A stretch of 64,000 nt of DNA. Source: Cytophagaceae bacterium (lineage in GTDB: Bacteria; Bacteroidota; Bacteroidia; Cytophagales; Cyclobacteriaceae). How positions within the stretch are numbered: the first letter of the stretch is position 1; the number at the start of each line of letters is the position of its first letter. The notes under the pieces are model-generated. The model had not been told where the DNA came from and did no database searches. It saw only the letters and a list, made by a program, of their open reading frames with translations. A program made the translations under genes and the position numbers. Shown here piece by piece: positions 1 through 7,802 of this stretch. The stretch covers positions 3,011,234-3,075,233 of the forward strand of contig CP030886.1 in the NCBI GenBank assembly GCA_006969745.1, written 5' to 3'.

Positions 1-142
1 ATGTGTCCGCATGTTCGATTACCGATGGCTCAAACAGATAAATTATTTGATAAGGATGTCCATCGCTTTCTGCAGCAGCTAGTGCAGCATGATCTTGGGT
101 GCGTAGGTCTCTTTTTAGCCAAACAAGGTTGGTTGGTTCCAT
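1..142 (-). CDS. Cryptochrome/DNA photolyase, N-terminal fragment (runs off the window)
   Basis: The 47 visible codons begin METPTN-like (read as M-E-P-T-N) followed by LVWLKRDLRTQDHAALAAA and IIYLFEPS. This is the first beta strand, the RRDLR-type motif and the second strand of the photolyase alpha/beta antenna domain. The family repairs UV-induced pyrimidine dimers or senses blue light through FAD. The ATG at 140-142 lies inside the upstream gene and the two overlap by 28 bp, so translation is probably coupled. The FAD domain lies beyond position 1, so CPD photolyase, (6-4) photolyase and cryptochrome cannot be told apart here. Confidence 0.85.
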   Translation of the reverse strand, partial: MEPTNLVWLKRDLRTQDHAALAAAESDGHPYQIIYLFEPSVIEHADT

Positions 143-1224
143 GTCTTGAGTTCCTTTTTACTCTTTTTCCAAAAGGCGAAAAACGAGCGATAATACCCCG
201 TAACGCTAAACATCCAATCTCTGGGCTCTTCCGTGCCCTGATAGCTATTCAGTGGATGTTCCTTGAAGATGATTTGGTCCAAATGGTATTTGTCTGTCAT
301 TTCTTGAAATTCACCAACGAAGACCTGGATTCCATTTATATTCTTTGATAGCTCTAAGACAAATTCAATCGAGTTTTTAGAAATCGGATATTTTTCAAAA
401 ATGCTTGGCTCTAATAGCAAAACCCTATTTGCTTCTTCTTCTTTATGCCACAATGGGTCTAGGTTGTAGAAATTGTAAATGAGTGTAGGCTTACCTGGTT
501 CTATTTCTATTGATTTCTGAGAAGGTAAAGGTGTGTTTAGCTCAGGAATTGAAGTTTCCTTCATTTTTTCCGGAACCTCCAAAGTCTCAAATGCGGAATA
601 GTCAACATCAAGAAAAGTCCTATTTTGCGAGGTATGGCAGTACTTGTTTATGTTTTCCTGGTTAGCATAATATTTCTTTCCAGCATTGGCACCGGCCACC
701 CATTGCCAGCTTAGAGCGTTGCTGGCCCAATCTCCATCGAGGAGGTGATAATACATCCACTTGGCAGGCATCATCCAATAGCTCCCACCAACATTACAAG
801 CAATACTTGCTATGTACATGCGAATATGATTGTGTAAATAGCCATGATCGTAAAACTCATTAATTGCTGAATCGATGGCTTCTATTCCCGTTTTTGCTTG
901 CAAGATGGCTTCCGGCACCTCATGATTTTTCACGTTAGGTTGTTCTCTTCTTACATCCTTGTTGATGTCATCACCCAAAGCAATCCAAACTTGCTGCCAA
1001 TAGTCGCGCCAGGCGAGTTCCTGGGTAATCTTTTCGATCTTATCTGGTTGGTATCCTTTGTTGAGCAGTGCATCTAAAACTTGGCGTGTAGAAATGACAC
1101 CTCGTGAAATATAGGGTGATAGTCTGGTGACCGCACCGTCAACAAAATTCCTGGTTTTTCCATAAGCTATCGGGTCTATCGAATCTATGCGATTGAGAAT
1201 TTCTTGATACGAGGTAGGAAACAT
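115..1224 (-). CDS. Photolyase/cryptochrome-like FAD-binding protein with apparently permuted domain order
   Basis: This 369-residue protein starts directly in the photolyase FAD domain: TRLSPYISRG at 33-42, then ELAWRDYWQ, HGYLHNHIRMYIASI and LLDGDWASNALSWQWVAG, all landmarks of the helical FAD-binding fold. A normal photolyase has about 200 residues of alpha/beta domain before this. Here that domain is missing in front, but residues about 244-340 (PTLIYNF, RVLLLEPSIFEKYP, GIQVFVGEF, YHLDQIIFKEH) resemble it and align with the start of the neighbouring photolyase. The domain order therefore looks swapped. The RRDLR motif is not kept in the moved copy. It overlaps the TIGR03643 gene by 1 bp and the next photolyase by 28 bp. 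Catalytic repair activity is uncertain. Confidence 0.8.
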   Translation of the reverse strand: MFPTSYQEILNRIDSIDPIAYGKTRNFVDGAVTRLSPYISRGVISTRQVLDALLNKGYQPDKIEKITQELAWRDYWQQVWIALGDDINKDVRREQPNVKNHEVPEAILQAKTGIEAIDSAINEFYDHGYLHNHIRMYIASIACNVGGSYWMMPAKWMYYHLLDGDWASNALSWQWVAGANAGKKYYANQENINKYCHTSQNRTFLDVDYSAFETLEVPEKMKETSIPELNTPLPSQKSIEIEPGKPTLIYNFYNLDPLWHKEEEANRVLLLEPSIFEKYPISKNSIEFVLELSKNINGIQVFVGEFQEMTDKYHLDQIIFKEHPLNSYQGTEEPRDWMFSVTGYYRSFFAFWKKSKKELKTWNQPTLFG

Positions 1225-1502
1225 CAGCGCTTAGATATTTTGTTGAGACTGATCTGTTTTTGTCTGGAGGATTTGAACCGGACCATATCAGGATCTTGTT
1301 TTTTGAGATGTTTTTGGCTTGGCCCGCTATTCACACGCTTTCTCCAAAGGTTAAAGCTGCTTCGCTTAAGAGTTTGTCTCATAAGCTTGATCACTTCCTT
1401 TTCCGGTAGTCCAAACTGGAATTCAATTGCTTCAAAAGGCGTGCGATCTTCCCATGCCATCTCTATGATTCTATTGTGATCTCTCTCTGATAAATCTTTC
1501 AT
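1224..1502 (-). CDS. TIGR03643/DUF2805 family small protein
   Basis: This 92-residue basic protein has the family pattern DHNRIIEMAWEDRTPFEAIE, FQFGLPEKEVIKLMR and LWRKRV, which looks like a compact helix-turn-helix ending in a basic tail. The biochemical function of the family is not known; it is often encoded next to photolyase/cryptochrome genes, as here. Its ATG overlaps the flavin reductase stop by 4 bp (ATGA), and its stop overlaps the start of the permuted photolyase by 1 bp. Tight coupling suggests a DNA-binding or accessory role for the photolyase pair, but that is inference. Confidence 0.85.
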   Translation of the reverse strand: MKDLSERDHNRIIEMAWEDRTPFEAIEFQFGLPEKEVIKLMRQTLKRSSFNLWRKRVNSGPSQKHLKKQDPDMVRFKSSRQKQISLNKISKR

Positions 1503-1981
1503 AGTATAATACCTTCTTTCACTAGATCCTGAAACATTAAGATGTTGTGCTCCGAAATTGTTTTTGATTTCTTCACTTCAAACCAGAAAAGCTCATGATC
1601 GCCTCCGATATTCATTCGGCCTTTTTTTTCGAGAAGTAGATAGCCACAAGCATTTTTCAGGACCTGTTTGCCATTCCATCGAGTCAAAAGCTTTTTTGAT
1701 ATTAAGAATCGCTCCTTGTCGTAAAAATTCCCTGACTTTTTGCCTAGAGGCCGGACCAATGGCGAGTGGTCTTGATGAAGGATCTGAAGAACCATCTCAT
1801 TGGATTTTTCAACAAAATCGAGAGATCGAGTGCCATAATACACAGCAATCATGAAGATTTTCGGCTTCATGCTCACTGTGGTTACATATGTGCAGATATT
1901 CATATTTACACGGTCACCGTCATATGTGGCCAGGCTGTAAACAGGCACATCTACAATATTCCATGGACGTTTAAGTCCCAT
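1499..1981 (-). CDS. Flavin reductase-like domain protein
   Basis: The 160-residue product has the split-barrel flavin reductase fold: PVYSLATYDGDRVNMNICTY near the start, then TVSMKPKIFMIAVYYGTRSLDFVEKSNEMVLQIL. Members bind FMN or FAD and reduce it with NAD(P)H, or act as small flavin-binding proteins. Its start overlaps the preceding small gene by 1 bp (TAATG), and its stop overlaps the TIGR03643 start by 4 bp. Placement in a photolyase operon suggests it supplies or reduces flavin for the FAD proteins, which is inference. The enzyme substrate cannot be read from sequence. Confidence 0.8.
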   Translation of the reverse strand: MGLKRPWNIVDVPVYSLATYDGDRVNMNICTYVTTVSMKPKIFMIAVYYGTRSLDFVEKSNEMVLQILHQDHSPLVRPLGKKSGNFYDKERFLISKKLLTRWNGKQVLKNACGYLLLEKKGRMNIGGDHELFWFEVKKSKTISEHNILMFQDLVKEGIIL

Positions 1982-2142
1982 TAGCCTAAAGCGTTGATTT
2001 CCTTGAGCACGGCTTCTGCTTCTGCAACTTTTTGATCGCTTGCTTTTCTGTTGCTTCTTGAAAGATCATATGATTCTTTCATTAGCTTCTCATATTTTTT
2101 CTGAAGTTTTTCCTTCGGAGATTTTCTGCTAAATATTCCCAT
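1981..2142 (-). CDS. Lacal_2735-type small charged protein
   Basis: A 53-residue protein, MGIFSRKSPKEKLQKKYEKL followed by MKESYDLSRSNRKASD and EAEAVLKEINALG. It matches the pattern of the Lacal_2735 family of short helical proteins common in Bacteroidota; no function is known to me. It is very charged and predicted as one or two helices with no membrane segment. ATG at 2140-2142, TAA at 1981-1983 overlapping the flavin reductase start by 1 bp. It is 34 bp downstream of the AraC-type regulator on the same strand. Confidence 0.85.
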   Translation of the reverse strand: MGIFSRKSPKEKLQKKYEKLMKESYDLSRSNRKASDQKVAEAEAVLKEINALG

Positions 2143-2176
2143 GCAACCCTAACAAGTCAGATGAAAATATGTTGGA

Positions 2177-3187
2177 TCAGGCGCTTTTTTGAAGATGATC
2201 TTCGCGAAACTCGCCGGGTGATGATCCTACCAACTTTTTGAAATTTTTGTAAAAGGATACCTTATTTCGAAAACCAACTTCTTCACCAATAGCTTCCAAT
2301 TTCAAATGACTGGAAGATTCCTGCTGTAATCTAACCTTGGCGTCTTCAATCCTGAATTCATTGATTAGCTCAGAGAATGATTTTTCGGAAAAAGCGTTGA
2401 GTGCCTGGGATATGCGATACTTGGGCACACCGAGTTTTTCTGCAAATGATGATAGATTGAAGTCAGGATCCTGATAGTATTTATTCTGTTCAAGCACATC
2501 ATTGATCTTTTGCACGAGGTAGTCACCGTCTTCTTTGGTAAGACTGCTGGAAGAGTATTTTGGCTTCACTTTATCCTTCAGAAAGCTAAACTCACTGAGG
2601 TAAGTGATCCCGTAGGTGAGAATGACAAAGCCACCGCAGATAATGTAATCCAATCGGAGCGTATAAAATCCGAATGCTACTGACAGATGATAAGCAGTCA
2701 ATCCTAGAATAAAAGAAGCATACGGTAAATAGAAAATAGCATTTTCCTTCACATATGCCTGTGATCTTAACAATGCAAGTCCATATACCACAAATAAGAT
2801 GAGTTGCGTGCTGATTACAATAGGTCTTGCCACCGATATGAATTCATTGGATAGAGTGACACTATTTGCGATGAACCAATAGATCGTAAATACAATAGGA
2901 ATGATCAGATGCAACCAGAGTCTACCAAGCTGTCCACCTGTCTTCATATAATAGTAAAAGGAAAATGGCATTAGCCAGCTAGATACAATACCCAGCCAAA
3001 GCAGCACAGCGTGTAATTGAAAGGCCTGACTCCAATAGTTTACATAATATAAGATGGTAATTGAGAAAGACAGCAGATAAATGCCGAGAAACACTTTTCT
3101 TAGGTTTCGTCGGTCAAGCAGAAAAAGTATGGATATGATGATTCCATTTATTGCAGCGGCTAAGAACAAAATGATTTCCCATGACAT
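2177..3187 (-). CDS. Membrane-anchored AraC-family regulator
   Basis: This 336-residue protein has an N-terminal half with about seven hydrophobic segments (residues 3-200, for example IILFLAAAINGIIISILFLL) and a C-terminal AraC/XylS helix-turn-helix region (about 235-330: FAEKLGVPKYRISQALNAF, IGEEVGFRNKVSFYKNFKKL, GSSPGEFRED). This 7TM-AraC layout is common in Bacteroidota and implies a membrane-held, signal-gated transcription factor. Ligand unknown. It precedes the photolyase gene set by only 34 bp on the same strand, so it may be the first gene of that operon, and is divergent from the gene at 3342. Confidence 0.85.
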   Translation of the reverse strand: MSWEIILFLAAAINGIIISILFLLDRRNLRKVFLGIYLLSFSITILYYVNYWSQAFQLHAVLLWLGIVSSWLMPFSFYYYMKTGGQLGRLWLHLIIPIVFTIYWFIANSVTLSNEFISVARPIVISTQLILFVVYGLALLRSQAYVKENAIFYLPYASFILGLTAYHLSVAFGFYTLRLDYIICGGFVILTYGITYLSEFSFLKDKVKPKYSSSSLTKEDGDYLVQKINDVLEQNKYYQDPDFNLSSFAEKLGVPKYRISQALNAFSEKSFSELINEFRIEDAKVRLQQESSSHLKLEAIGEEVGFRNKVSFYKNFKKLVGSSPGEFREDHLQKSA

Positions 3188-3341
3188 ACGTTCTCGATAT
3201 TAGCTTTTAGTAGCTTCAAGATAAAACTGAAATTATCGAGATAGATAAATATTAGCTAATATTTACTTCAACTATCCTGCTCCATACGTGGGACAACTTA
3301 TTCGAGGGTTATCATTGAAAATCAATAAAACTCATTAAATC

Positions 3342-3848
3342 ATGAAACGAATATTATCAACTCTCACAATTATTTTGAGTATGACAGCTTTTGCACAACC
3401 ACCTCAGCCATCTGAGGAAGATCTCTCAAAACTTGACTTTTGGGTAGGAAAATGGGATTTGAGCTGGGAAGGAGGCAAAGGAACTAACCTGATCGAGAAA
3501 AAGCTCAACGGGCGTGTGATTCAGGAAAACTTTGAGGCCACAGAAGGCAATTTCAAAGGATATTTAGGAACAAGCATTAGCACATTCAATCCACAGGATG
3601 GAAAATGGCATCAAGCTTGGGCAGATAGTCAAGGTGGCTACATTGATTTGGTTGGTGAAATGGACGGAGATACACGGATCTTTAAGATGACCAGTCCACG
3701 GACACGTCAAGATGGGAAGGAATCCATTTCGCGAATGCGCTTTTATAATATCACAGATGATTCATTTACATGGGATTGGGAAGCATCTATAGATGGAGGC
3801 GAAACATGGAATCTCTCATGGCGGATCAATTACAAACGAGCTGAATAG
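3342..3848 (+). CDS. Secreted DUF1579-like protein
   Basis: 168 residues. A signal peptide (residues 1-19, ending TAFAQ) is followed by a lipocalin-like single domain: LDFWVGKWDLSW, NGRVIQENFEATEGNFKGYLGTS, GKWHQAWADSQGGY, then strand-rich sequence to the end. The W-x-G-x-W opening and 'N/D-G-R-x-I-x-E' strand recall DUF1579 proteins, whose ligand is unknown. Probably periplasmic. It sits alone, divergent from the AraC-type gene with 154 bp between the two starts. Confidence 0.6.
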   Translation: MKRILSTLTIILSMTAFAQPPQPSEEDLSKLDFWVGKWDLSWEGGKGTNLIEKKLNGRVIQENFEATEGNFKGYLGTSISTFNPQDGKWHQAWADSQGGYIDLVGEMDGDTRIFKMTSPRTRQDGKESISRMRFYNITDDSFTWDWEASIDGGETWNLSWRINYKRAE

Positions 3849-3868
3849 ACTTTTAGCAAATTTGGATA

Positions 3869-3920
3869 ATTAGATCATCAACTATAGGTTGCAACCTTAC
3901 CTATTGATTGATGATCTAAT
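3869..3920. repeat. Perfect 13-bp inverted repeat with nested palindrome
   Basis: Arms attagatcatcaa (3869-3881) and ttgatgatctaat (3908-3920) are exact reverse complements. Between them lie ataggt/acctat and the 12-bp palindrome aggttgcaacct (3886-3897), so the whole 52 bp can fold into one long stem. No T-run follows, so it is not a classical terminator. It ends 8 bp before the GTG start at 3929 and so could hinder or regulate translation, or protect the 3' end of the upstream mRNA. Confidence 0.75.
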
Positions 3921-3928
3921 AGCTTATT

Positions 3929-4609
3929 GTGAAGAATAACTGGAAAGAATACCTTATCGAGCTGGTCATTGTAATAATCGGAATTACAGTTGCTTTTTGG
4001 CTCAACAATATGGCCGAAGAAAGCAAAGAGAAGAAACTTGAAGATAAGTTCATTGCTGATGTTCGAGCTGATCTATTAAGAGATTCAAGCAATTTGGCTC
4101 AAAGCATAAAATACAATTATGCAAAGGTTGATAAGCTCGAAAAAATCATTATGCTCGTATCTTCTGATCAAAACAGGCAATATCAGGATAGCTTAATGAA
4201 CAGTATTGGGGTTATTGGTAACTATGTGTTTTTTTATCCCGAGAGTTTTACCTTAAACTCACTTTTACAAAGCGGAGACTTCAAGCTACTCACTTCAGAC
4301 GGACTGAAGAAGGAACTTTTGAGGTATCGATGGATGTGCGACATGGTTCAAAGGGATCAGGCAAATTTCCTTAATGCTCTGGACGATAATTACTACCCTA
4401 AGCTTCTTTCAGCTCGAGACATGATTTCAGATCAAATAGTTGATGAAGACTTCTTTTATGGCATTGAGTTCAAGAACTGGACCGCTTACACCTATAATGA
4501 CACTAGAAACATGACGTTTTCCTATCAGAATATCCTAAAGCAGCTCAATGTAATTGTCAGCATTATAGATGAAAATAATGCAGATAAATCAATCGCTAAC
4601 AACAACTAG
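3929..4609 (+). CDS. DUF6090-type inner-membrane protein
   Basis: 226 residues with the N-terminal pattern NNWKEYLIELVIVIIGITVA FWLNNMAEE, one membrane helix (about 8-27), then a mostly helical soluble part with KFIADVRADLLRDSSNL. This matches DUF6090-type proteins that are frequent, often multi-copy, in marine Bacteroidota; function unknown. The start is GTG at 3929; the next in-frame ATG (about 4011) would remove the membrane helix, so GTG is preferred. Its last 21 bp overlap the convergent gene ending at 4589. Confidence 0.7.
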   Translation: MKNNWKEYLIELVIVIIGITVAFWLNNMAEESKEKKLEDKFIADVRADLLRDSSNLAQSIKYNYAKVDKLEKIIMLVSSDQNRQYQDSLMNSIGVIGNYVFFYPESFTLNSLLQSGDFKLLTSDGLKKELLRYRWMCDMVQRDQANFLNALDDNYYPKLLSARDMISDQIVDEDFFYGIEFKNWTAYTYNDTRNMTFSYQNILKQLNVIVSIIDENNADKSIANNN

Positions 4610-5434
4610 CTTTTTGCCATCCGGAGATACAGATAACCTGGTGATATTGGTGATCTCAAAAGATTGCAAGTCTGCAAACTCAATCCATTCACTTCCACGT
4701 TTCCATACATAAAGTTTGCTCCCGGAACCCATTATGATTTCTTCTTTTGGTGTCCAGCAATAATCCTCTGACCGTTCGATAGCCGGTGTTAAAGACTCAA
4801 TTTCATTCGTTTTCGGATTCATACTCTTGATCACCCACTGCTCATTACTTTTATCCAAATAGCTGAAAGCAGATGATCCTGGGATTTTATGCAGGGATCG
4901 ACCAATATTTTCCCCAACTATTCGCGCCGTATTTGTTTTTGTATTGATGAGTTGCATTGTGGCGGGTTCACCAAGCACAAAAGCCACAATCTCATTGGAA
5001 TTAATCCAGGCATGATAGCCGATTTTTAGATCAGGAACTAAAACCTCATCCAAACCTCTAAAGGTATAAGCATATAGCAACTGCAATCCGGTGGTATCTA
5101 ACCGGATGCTTGATATCCGTCCATCAGGCATTAAAGTGGGTGAGTATTCACTTCCACCGAATGTATTGGTAATGATCAAAGTATTACCGGAACCAAGATA
5201 ATATCGGGCAATTTCTGTTTGACCTTCTACATTTCTTGCATACAAAACTGATTCACCATCCGACCAGAATGAGGGCTGATTGTCATATCCCTCATTGCTC
5301 GAAATGTTAACTGGCTTCTCTACCACCAGGCCATCAGAAGATCGTCTCAGATCCATCAGGTAAACCTCTGTATCAGGTTGTGCAAGAAGACCAAGGGGAG
5401 TGGTGAGCAAAAGGGATAATAGAAATTGCTTCAT
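4589..5434 (-). CDS. Secreted TolB-like beta-propeller protein
   Basis: 281 residues from the ATG at 5432-5434, chosen because it begins a good signal peptide (MKQFLLSLLLTTPLGLLAQ); an upstream in-frame start would bury it. The rest is made of propeller blades with TolB/WD40-like turns, such as NQPSFWSDGESVLYA, YSPTLMPDGRISSIR and TRLSVSPDGKKLVVVSD. Such proteins act as protein-protein scaffolds in the periplasm; no enzyme motif is seen. Convergent with and overlapping the DUF6090-type gene by 21 bp. Confidence 0.7.
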   Translation of the reverse strand: MKQFLLSLLLTTPLGLLAQPDTEVYLMDLRRSSDGLVVEKPVNISSNEGYDNQPSFWSDGESVLYARNVEGQTEIARYYLGSGNTLIITNTFGGSEYSPTLMPDGRISSIRLDTTGLQLLYAYTFRGLDEVLVPDLKIGYHAWINSNEIVAFVLGEPATMQLINTKTNTARIVGENIGRSLHKIPGSSAFSYLDKSNEQWVIKSMNPKTNEIESLTPAIERSEDYCWTPKEEIIMGSGSKLYVWKRGSEWIEFADLQSFEITNITRLSVSPDGKKLVVVSD

Positions 5435-5535
5435 TTCAATAACTGTTGATTTAAATAGCTGATTTGATTCGGTCAAACGATAAGTTAAATTTAGTGTTTA
5501 CTCTTAACTAACCTTTCCATTCAAAAGAAATTACT

Positions 5536-7152
5536 ATGAAGAGAAGAAATTTTATTCAGCTTAGTGCCATTACCGGGGCTATTCCATTTTTAGGAATTAA
5601 GGCCTGCACCTCTCCGACAAAAGAAAATGCTATTCAATCACAAGATGAACGACCATTTGAACTAGAAGAATGGAGTGTAGATCAACTAAGAGAAGCTATG
5701 GAGAGTGGCAAATACACTTCTCGACAGATTTGCGAATTGTACCTCGCTCGAATAGCAAAAAAGGATCAGTCAGAAAGTGGACTAAATAGTGTGATAGAAG
5801 TCAATCCTGATGCCTTGGATATCGCAGATGCTTTAGACAAGGAACGGTCGGAAGGAAATGTAAGGGGCCCGCTTCATGGTATTCCGATCATGATCAAGGA
5901 CAACATAGATACCGGTGACAAGATGATGACCACCGCAGGCTCAATGGCATTAGCGGGTTCATCAGCACCGAATGACGCTTTTATAGTAAAAAAATTAAGA
6001 GAATCAGGAGCAGTATTATTAGGGAAGACCAATCTGAGTGAGTGGGCAAACTTCAGATCTTTCCGCTCATCCAGTGGCTGGAGCGGACGAGGAAGACAGA
6101 CAAGAAACCCATATGCCCTGGATCGTAATCCATGTGGATCAAGTTCCGGATCCGGCTCTGCCGTATCAGGCAACATGTGTGCGATTACAATAGGTACCGA
6201 AACCAATGGTTCCATAGTATGTCCTTCTTCAGCCAATGGAGTGGTGGGGATCAAGCCAACTGTTGGTCTTTGGAGTAGAGATGGAATAATTCCGATCTCA
6301 GAGACCCAGGATACCGCAGGTCCAATGGCTCGATCCGTGGCTGATGCAGCTACTTTACTAGGCGCTTTGGTGGGAATAGATAGTGCCGATCCAAGAACCG
6401 AAGAAAGTGAAGGAAATTCTTACACTGACTACACGCAATTTCTAGACTCCAATGGATTGCAAGGCAAGCGTATAGGAGTGCTTGAGGGTGTCATTGGTTA
6501 TCACGAACGAGTTGACGAGATCATGGAGAGAGCTTTTGCAGGCATGGAAGCACAGGGTGCCACGTTGATCAAGGATGTCAAGGTAAGTGAAAGCGGAGCT
6601 TATGGAAATTCCGGATTGGAGCTGTTACTTTATGAATTTAAGCATGGATTGAATAAATATCTGGCTTCCAGACCAGATGCCAAAGTGAAGACACTGGCGG
6701 ATGTTATTGAATTCAACAAAGAAAATTCGGATGTAGAGATGCCATATTTTCCTCAAGGTATTTTGGAACGAGCAGAGATGAAAGGACCTCTATCAGATGC
6801 GGAATATAAAGAGGCTCTCGAAACGGTTACCTCAGTCTCCAGAAATGGAATAGATAAGGCAATTAAAGAGAACAATCTCGATGCAATCATCGGTGTTACC
6901 GGTGGGCCGGCCTGGCCAATAGATGTAATCAATGGTGATCATTTTGGTACAGGTAGTTCTACACCAGCAGCAAGGTCTGGTTATCCAAATATTACCGTAC
7001 CAGCTGGCTATGTACACGGCTTGCCTGTAGGCATGTCTATTTTCGGTGGGAAATATCAAGAACCAAAATTGATCAGTATCGCATATGCATTTGAACAAGC
7101 AACAAAAGTGAGGAAGGCTCCAAAACTCTTACCAACTTTACAGCTACCATGA
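5536..7152 (+). CDS. Amidase-signature hydrolase, Tat/lipoprotein-type export signal
   Basis: 538 residues. The amidase-signature triad is visible: Lys121 in IPIMIKDNID, Ser202 at the start of the serine/glycine-rich loop CGSSSGSGSA (200-209), and nucleophile Ser226 in GTETNGSIVCPSS. The family hydrolyses amide bonds; substrate not assignable. The N-terminus has a twin-arginine pattern (KRRNFIQLSAITGA) followed by a possible lipobox ending at Cys24, so it is probably folded in the cytoplasm and exported by Tat as a lipoprotein. Its stop overlaps the next gene by 4 bp (ATGA), so the two form an operon. Confidence 0.88.
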   Translation: MKRRNFIQLSAITGAIPFLGIKACTSPTKENAIQSQDERPFELEEWSVDQLREAMESGKYTSRQICELYLARIAKKDQSESGLNSVIEVNPDALDIADALDKERSEGNVRGPLHGIPIMIKDNIDTGDKMMTTAGSMALAGSSAPNDAFIVKKLRESGAVLLGKTNLSEWANFRSFRSSSGWSGRGRQTRNPYALDRNPCGSSSGSGSAVSGNMCAITIGTETNGSIVCPSSANGVVGIKPTVGLWSRDGIIPISETQDTAGPMARSVADAATLLGALVGIDSADPRTEESEGNSYTDYTQFLDSNGLQGKRIGVLEGVIGYHERVDEIMERAFAGMEAQGATLIKDVKVSESGAYGNSGLELLLYEFKHGLNKYLASRPDAKVKTLADVIEFNKENSDVEMPYFPQGILERAEMKGPLSDAEYKEALETVTSVSRNGIDKAIKENNLDAIIGVTGGPAWPIDVINGDHFGTGSSTPAARSGYPNITVPAGYVHGLPVGMSIFGGKYQEPKLISIAYAFEQATKVRKAPKLLPTLQLP

Positions 7153-7802
7153 TAAAAGCAATTTTTAAATTTTTAGGTATTGGGTTAGTCACCTTGATTA
7201 TCATAGGTGTGCTTACCTATTTATTCATCGATGAATCTGTCCCAAATGGCACCAAAGGACAACAAGCGGAGCAGTTAGCGGATGAGATGCTTGCAGCCTT
7301 AAATAAGCCGGGTTTTGACACCCTTGCAATGATCAGGTTTACCTATCCGGGAGGTCATAGTTATGAATGGAATAAGGCCGAAAATAAGGTGAGAGTAAAA
7401 TGGGAGGGGAATGACGTTTTCCTTGATCTCAACAAGCCAACTGAAGAATTTAGTACACTGGAATATGAAGGATACGAATATTTTCTCAATGACTCATTCT
7501 GGCTGGTTGCCCCATTCAAAGTAAGGGATAATGGAGTGGTTAGGTCGTCCGTAGAATTGAAAGAGGGAAGAGGCCTGCTGGTGACCTATACTACAGGAGG
7601 CGTCACGCCAGGAGATAGTTATCTATGGATTTTAGATGATAGTGGGTTTCCTAAAGCCTGGAAGCTGTGGACCTCCAACGTACCCTTGGGTGGATTAAAA
7701 ATTGGCTGGGGTGGCTGGGTAGAAAAACAAGGAGTCTGGTTCTCAACCTTTCACCCAAGTATGGTGATAGATCTGGAAATCACAGGTTTGGAGGTTGAGT
7801 AA
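7149..7802 (+). CDS. Membrane-anchored hypothetical protein coupled to the amidase
   Basis: 217 residues. One N-terminal membrane helix (about 7-28) is followed by an extracytoplasmic, strand-rich domain with many aromatic residues (YEWNKAENKVRVKWEGNDV, GYEYFLNDSFWLVAPFK). I do not recognise a named family with confidence; LolA-like or DUF6503-like beta-sheet folds would fit the look. The ATG overlaps the amidase stop by 4 bp, so translation is coupled and a shared periplasmic role is likely. Ends 1 bp before the convergent aroA gene. Confidence 0.65.
   Translation: MIKAIFKFLGIGLVTLIIIGVLTYLFIDESVPNGTKGQQAEQLADEMLAALNKPGFDTLAMIRFTYPGGHSYEWNKAENKVRVKWEGNDVFLDLNKPTEEFSTLEYEGYEYFLNDSFWLVAPFKVRDNGVVRSSVELKEGRGLLVTYTTGGVTPGDSYLWILDDSGFPKAWKLWTSNVPLGGLKIGWGGWVEKQGVWFSTFHPSMVIDLEITGLEVE

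Noticed and set aside
1..348. Plus-strand reading frame of 115 codons
   Set aside because: It lies antisense to the photolyase pair, whose motifs are unmistakable on the minus strand.
5874..6254. Minus-strand 126-codon frame
   Set aside because: Antisense to the amidase catalytic region, proline- and leucine-rich without family features.
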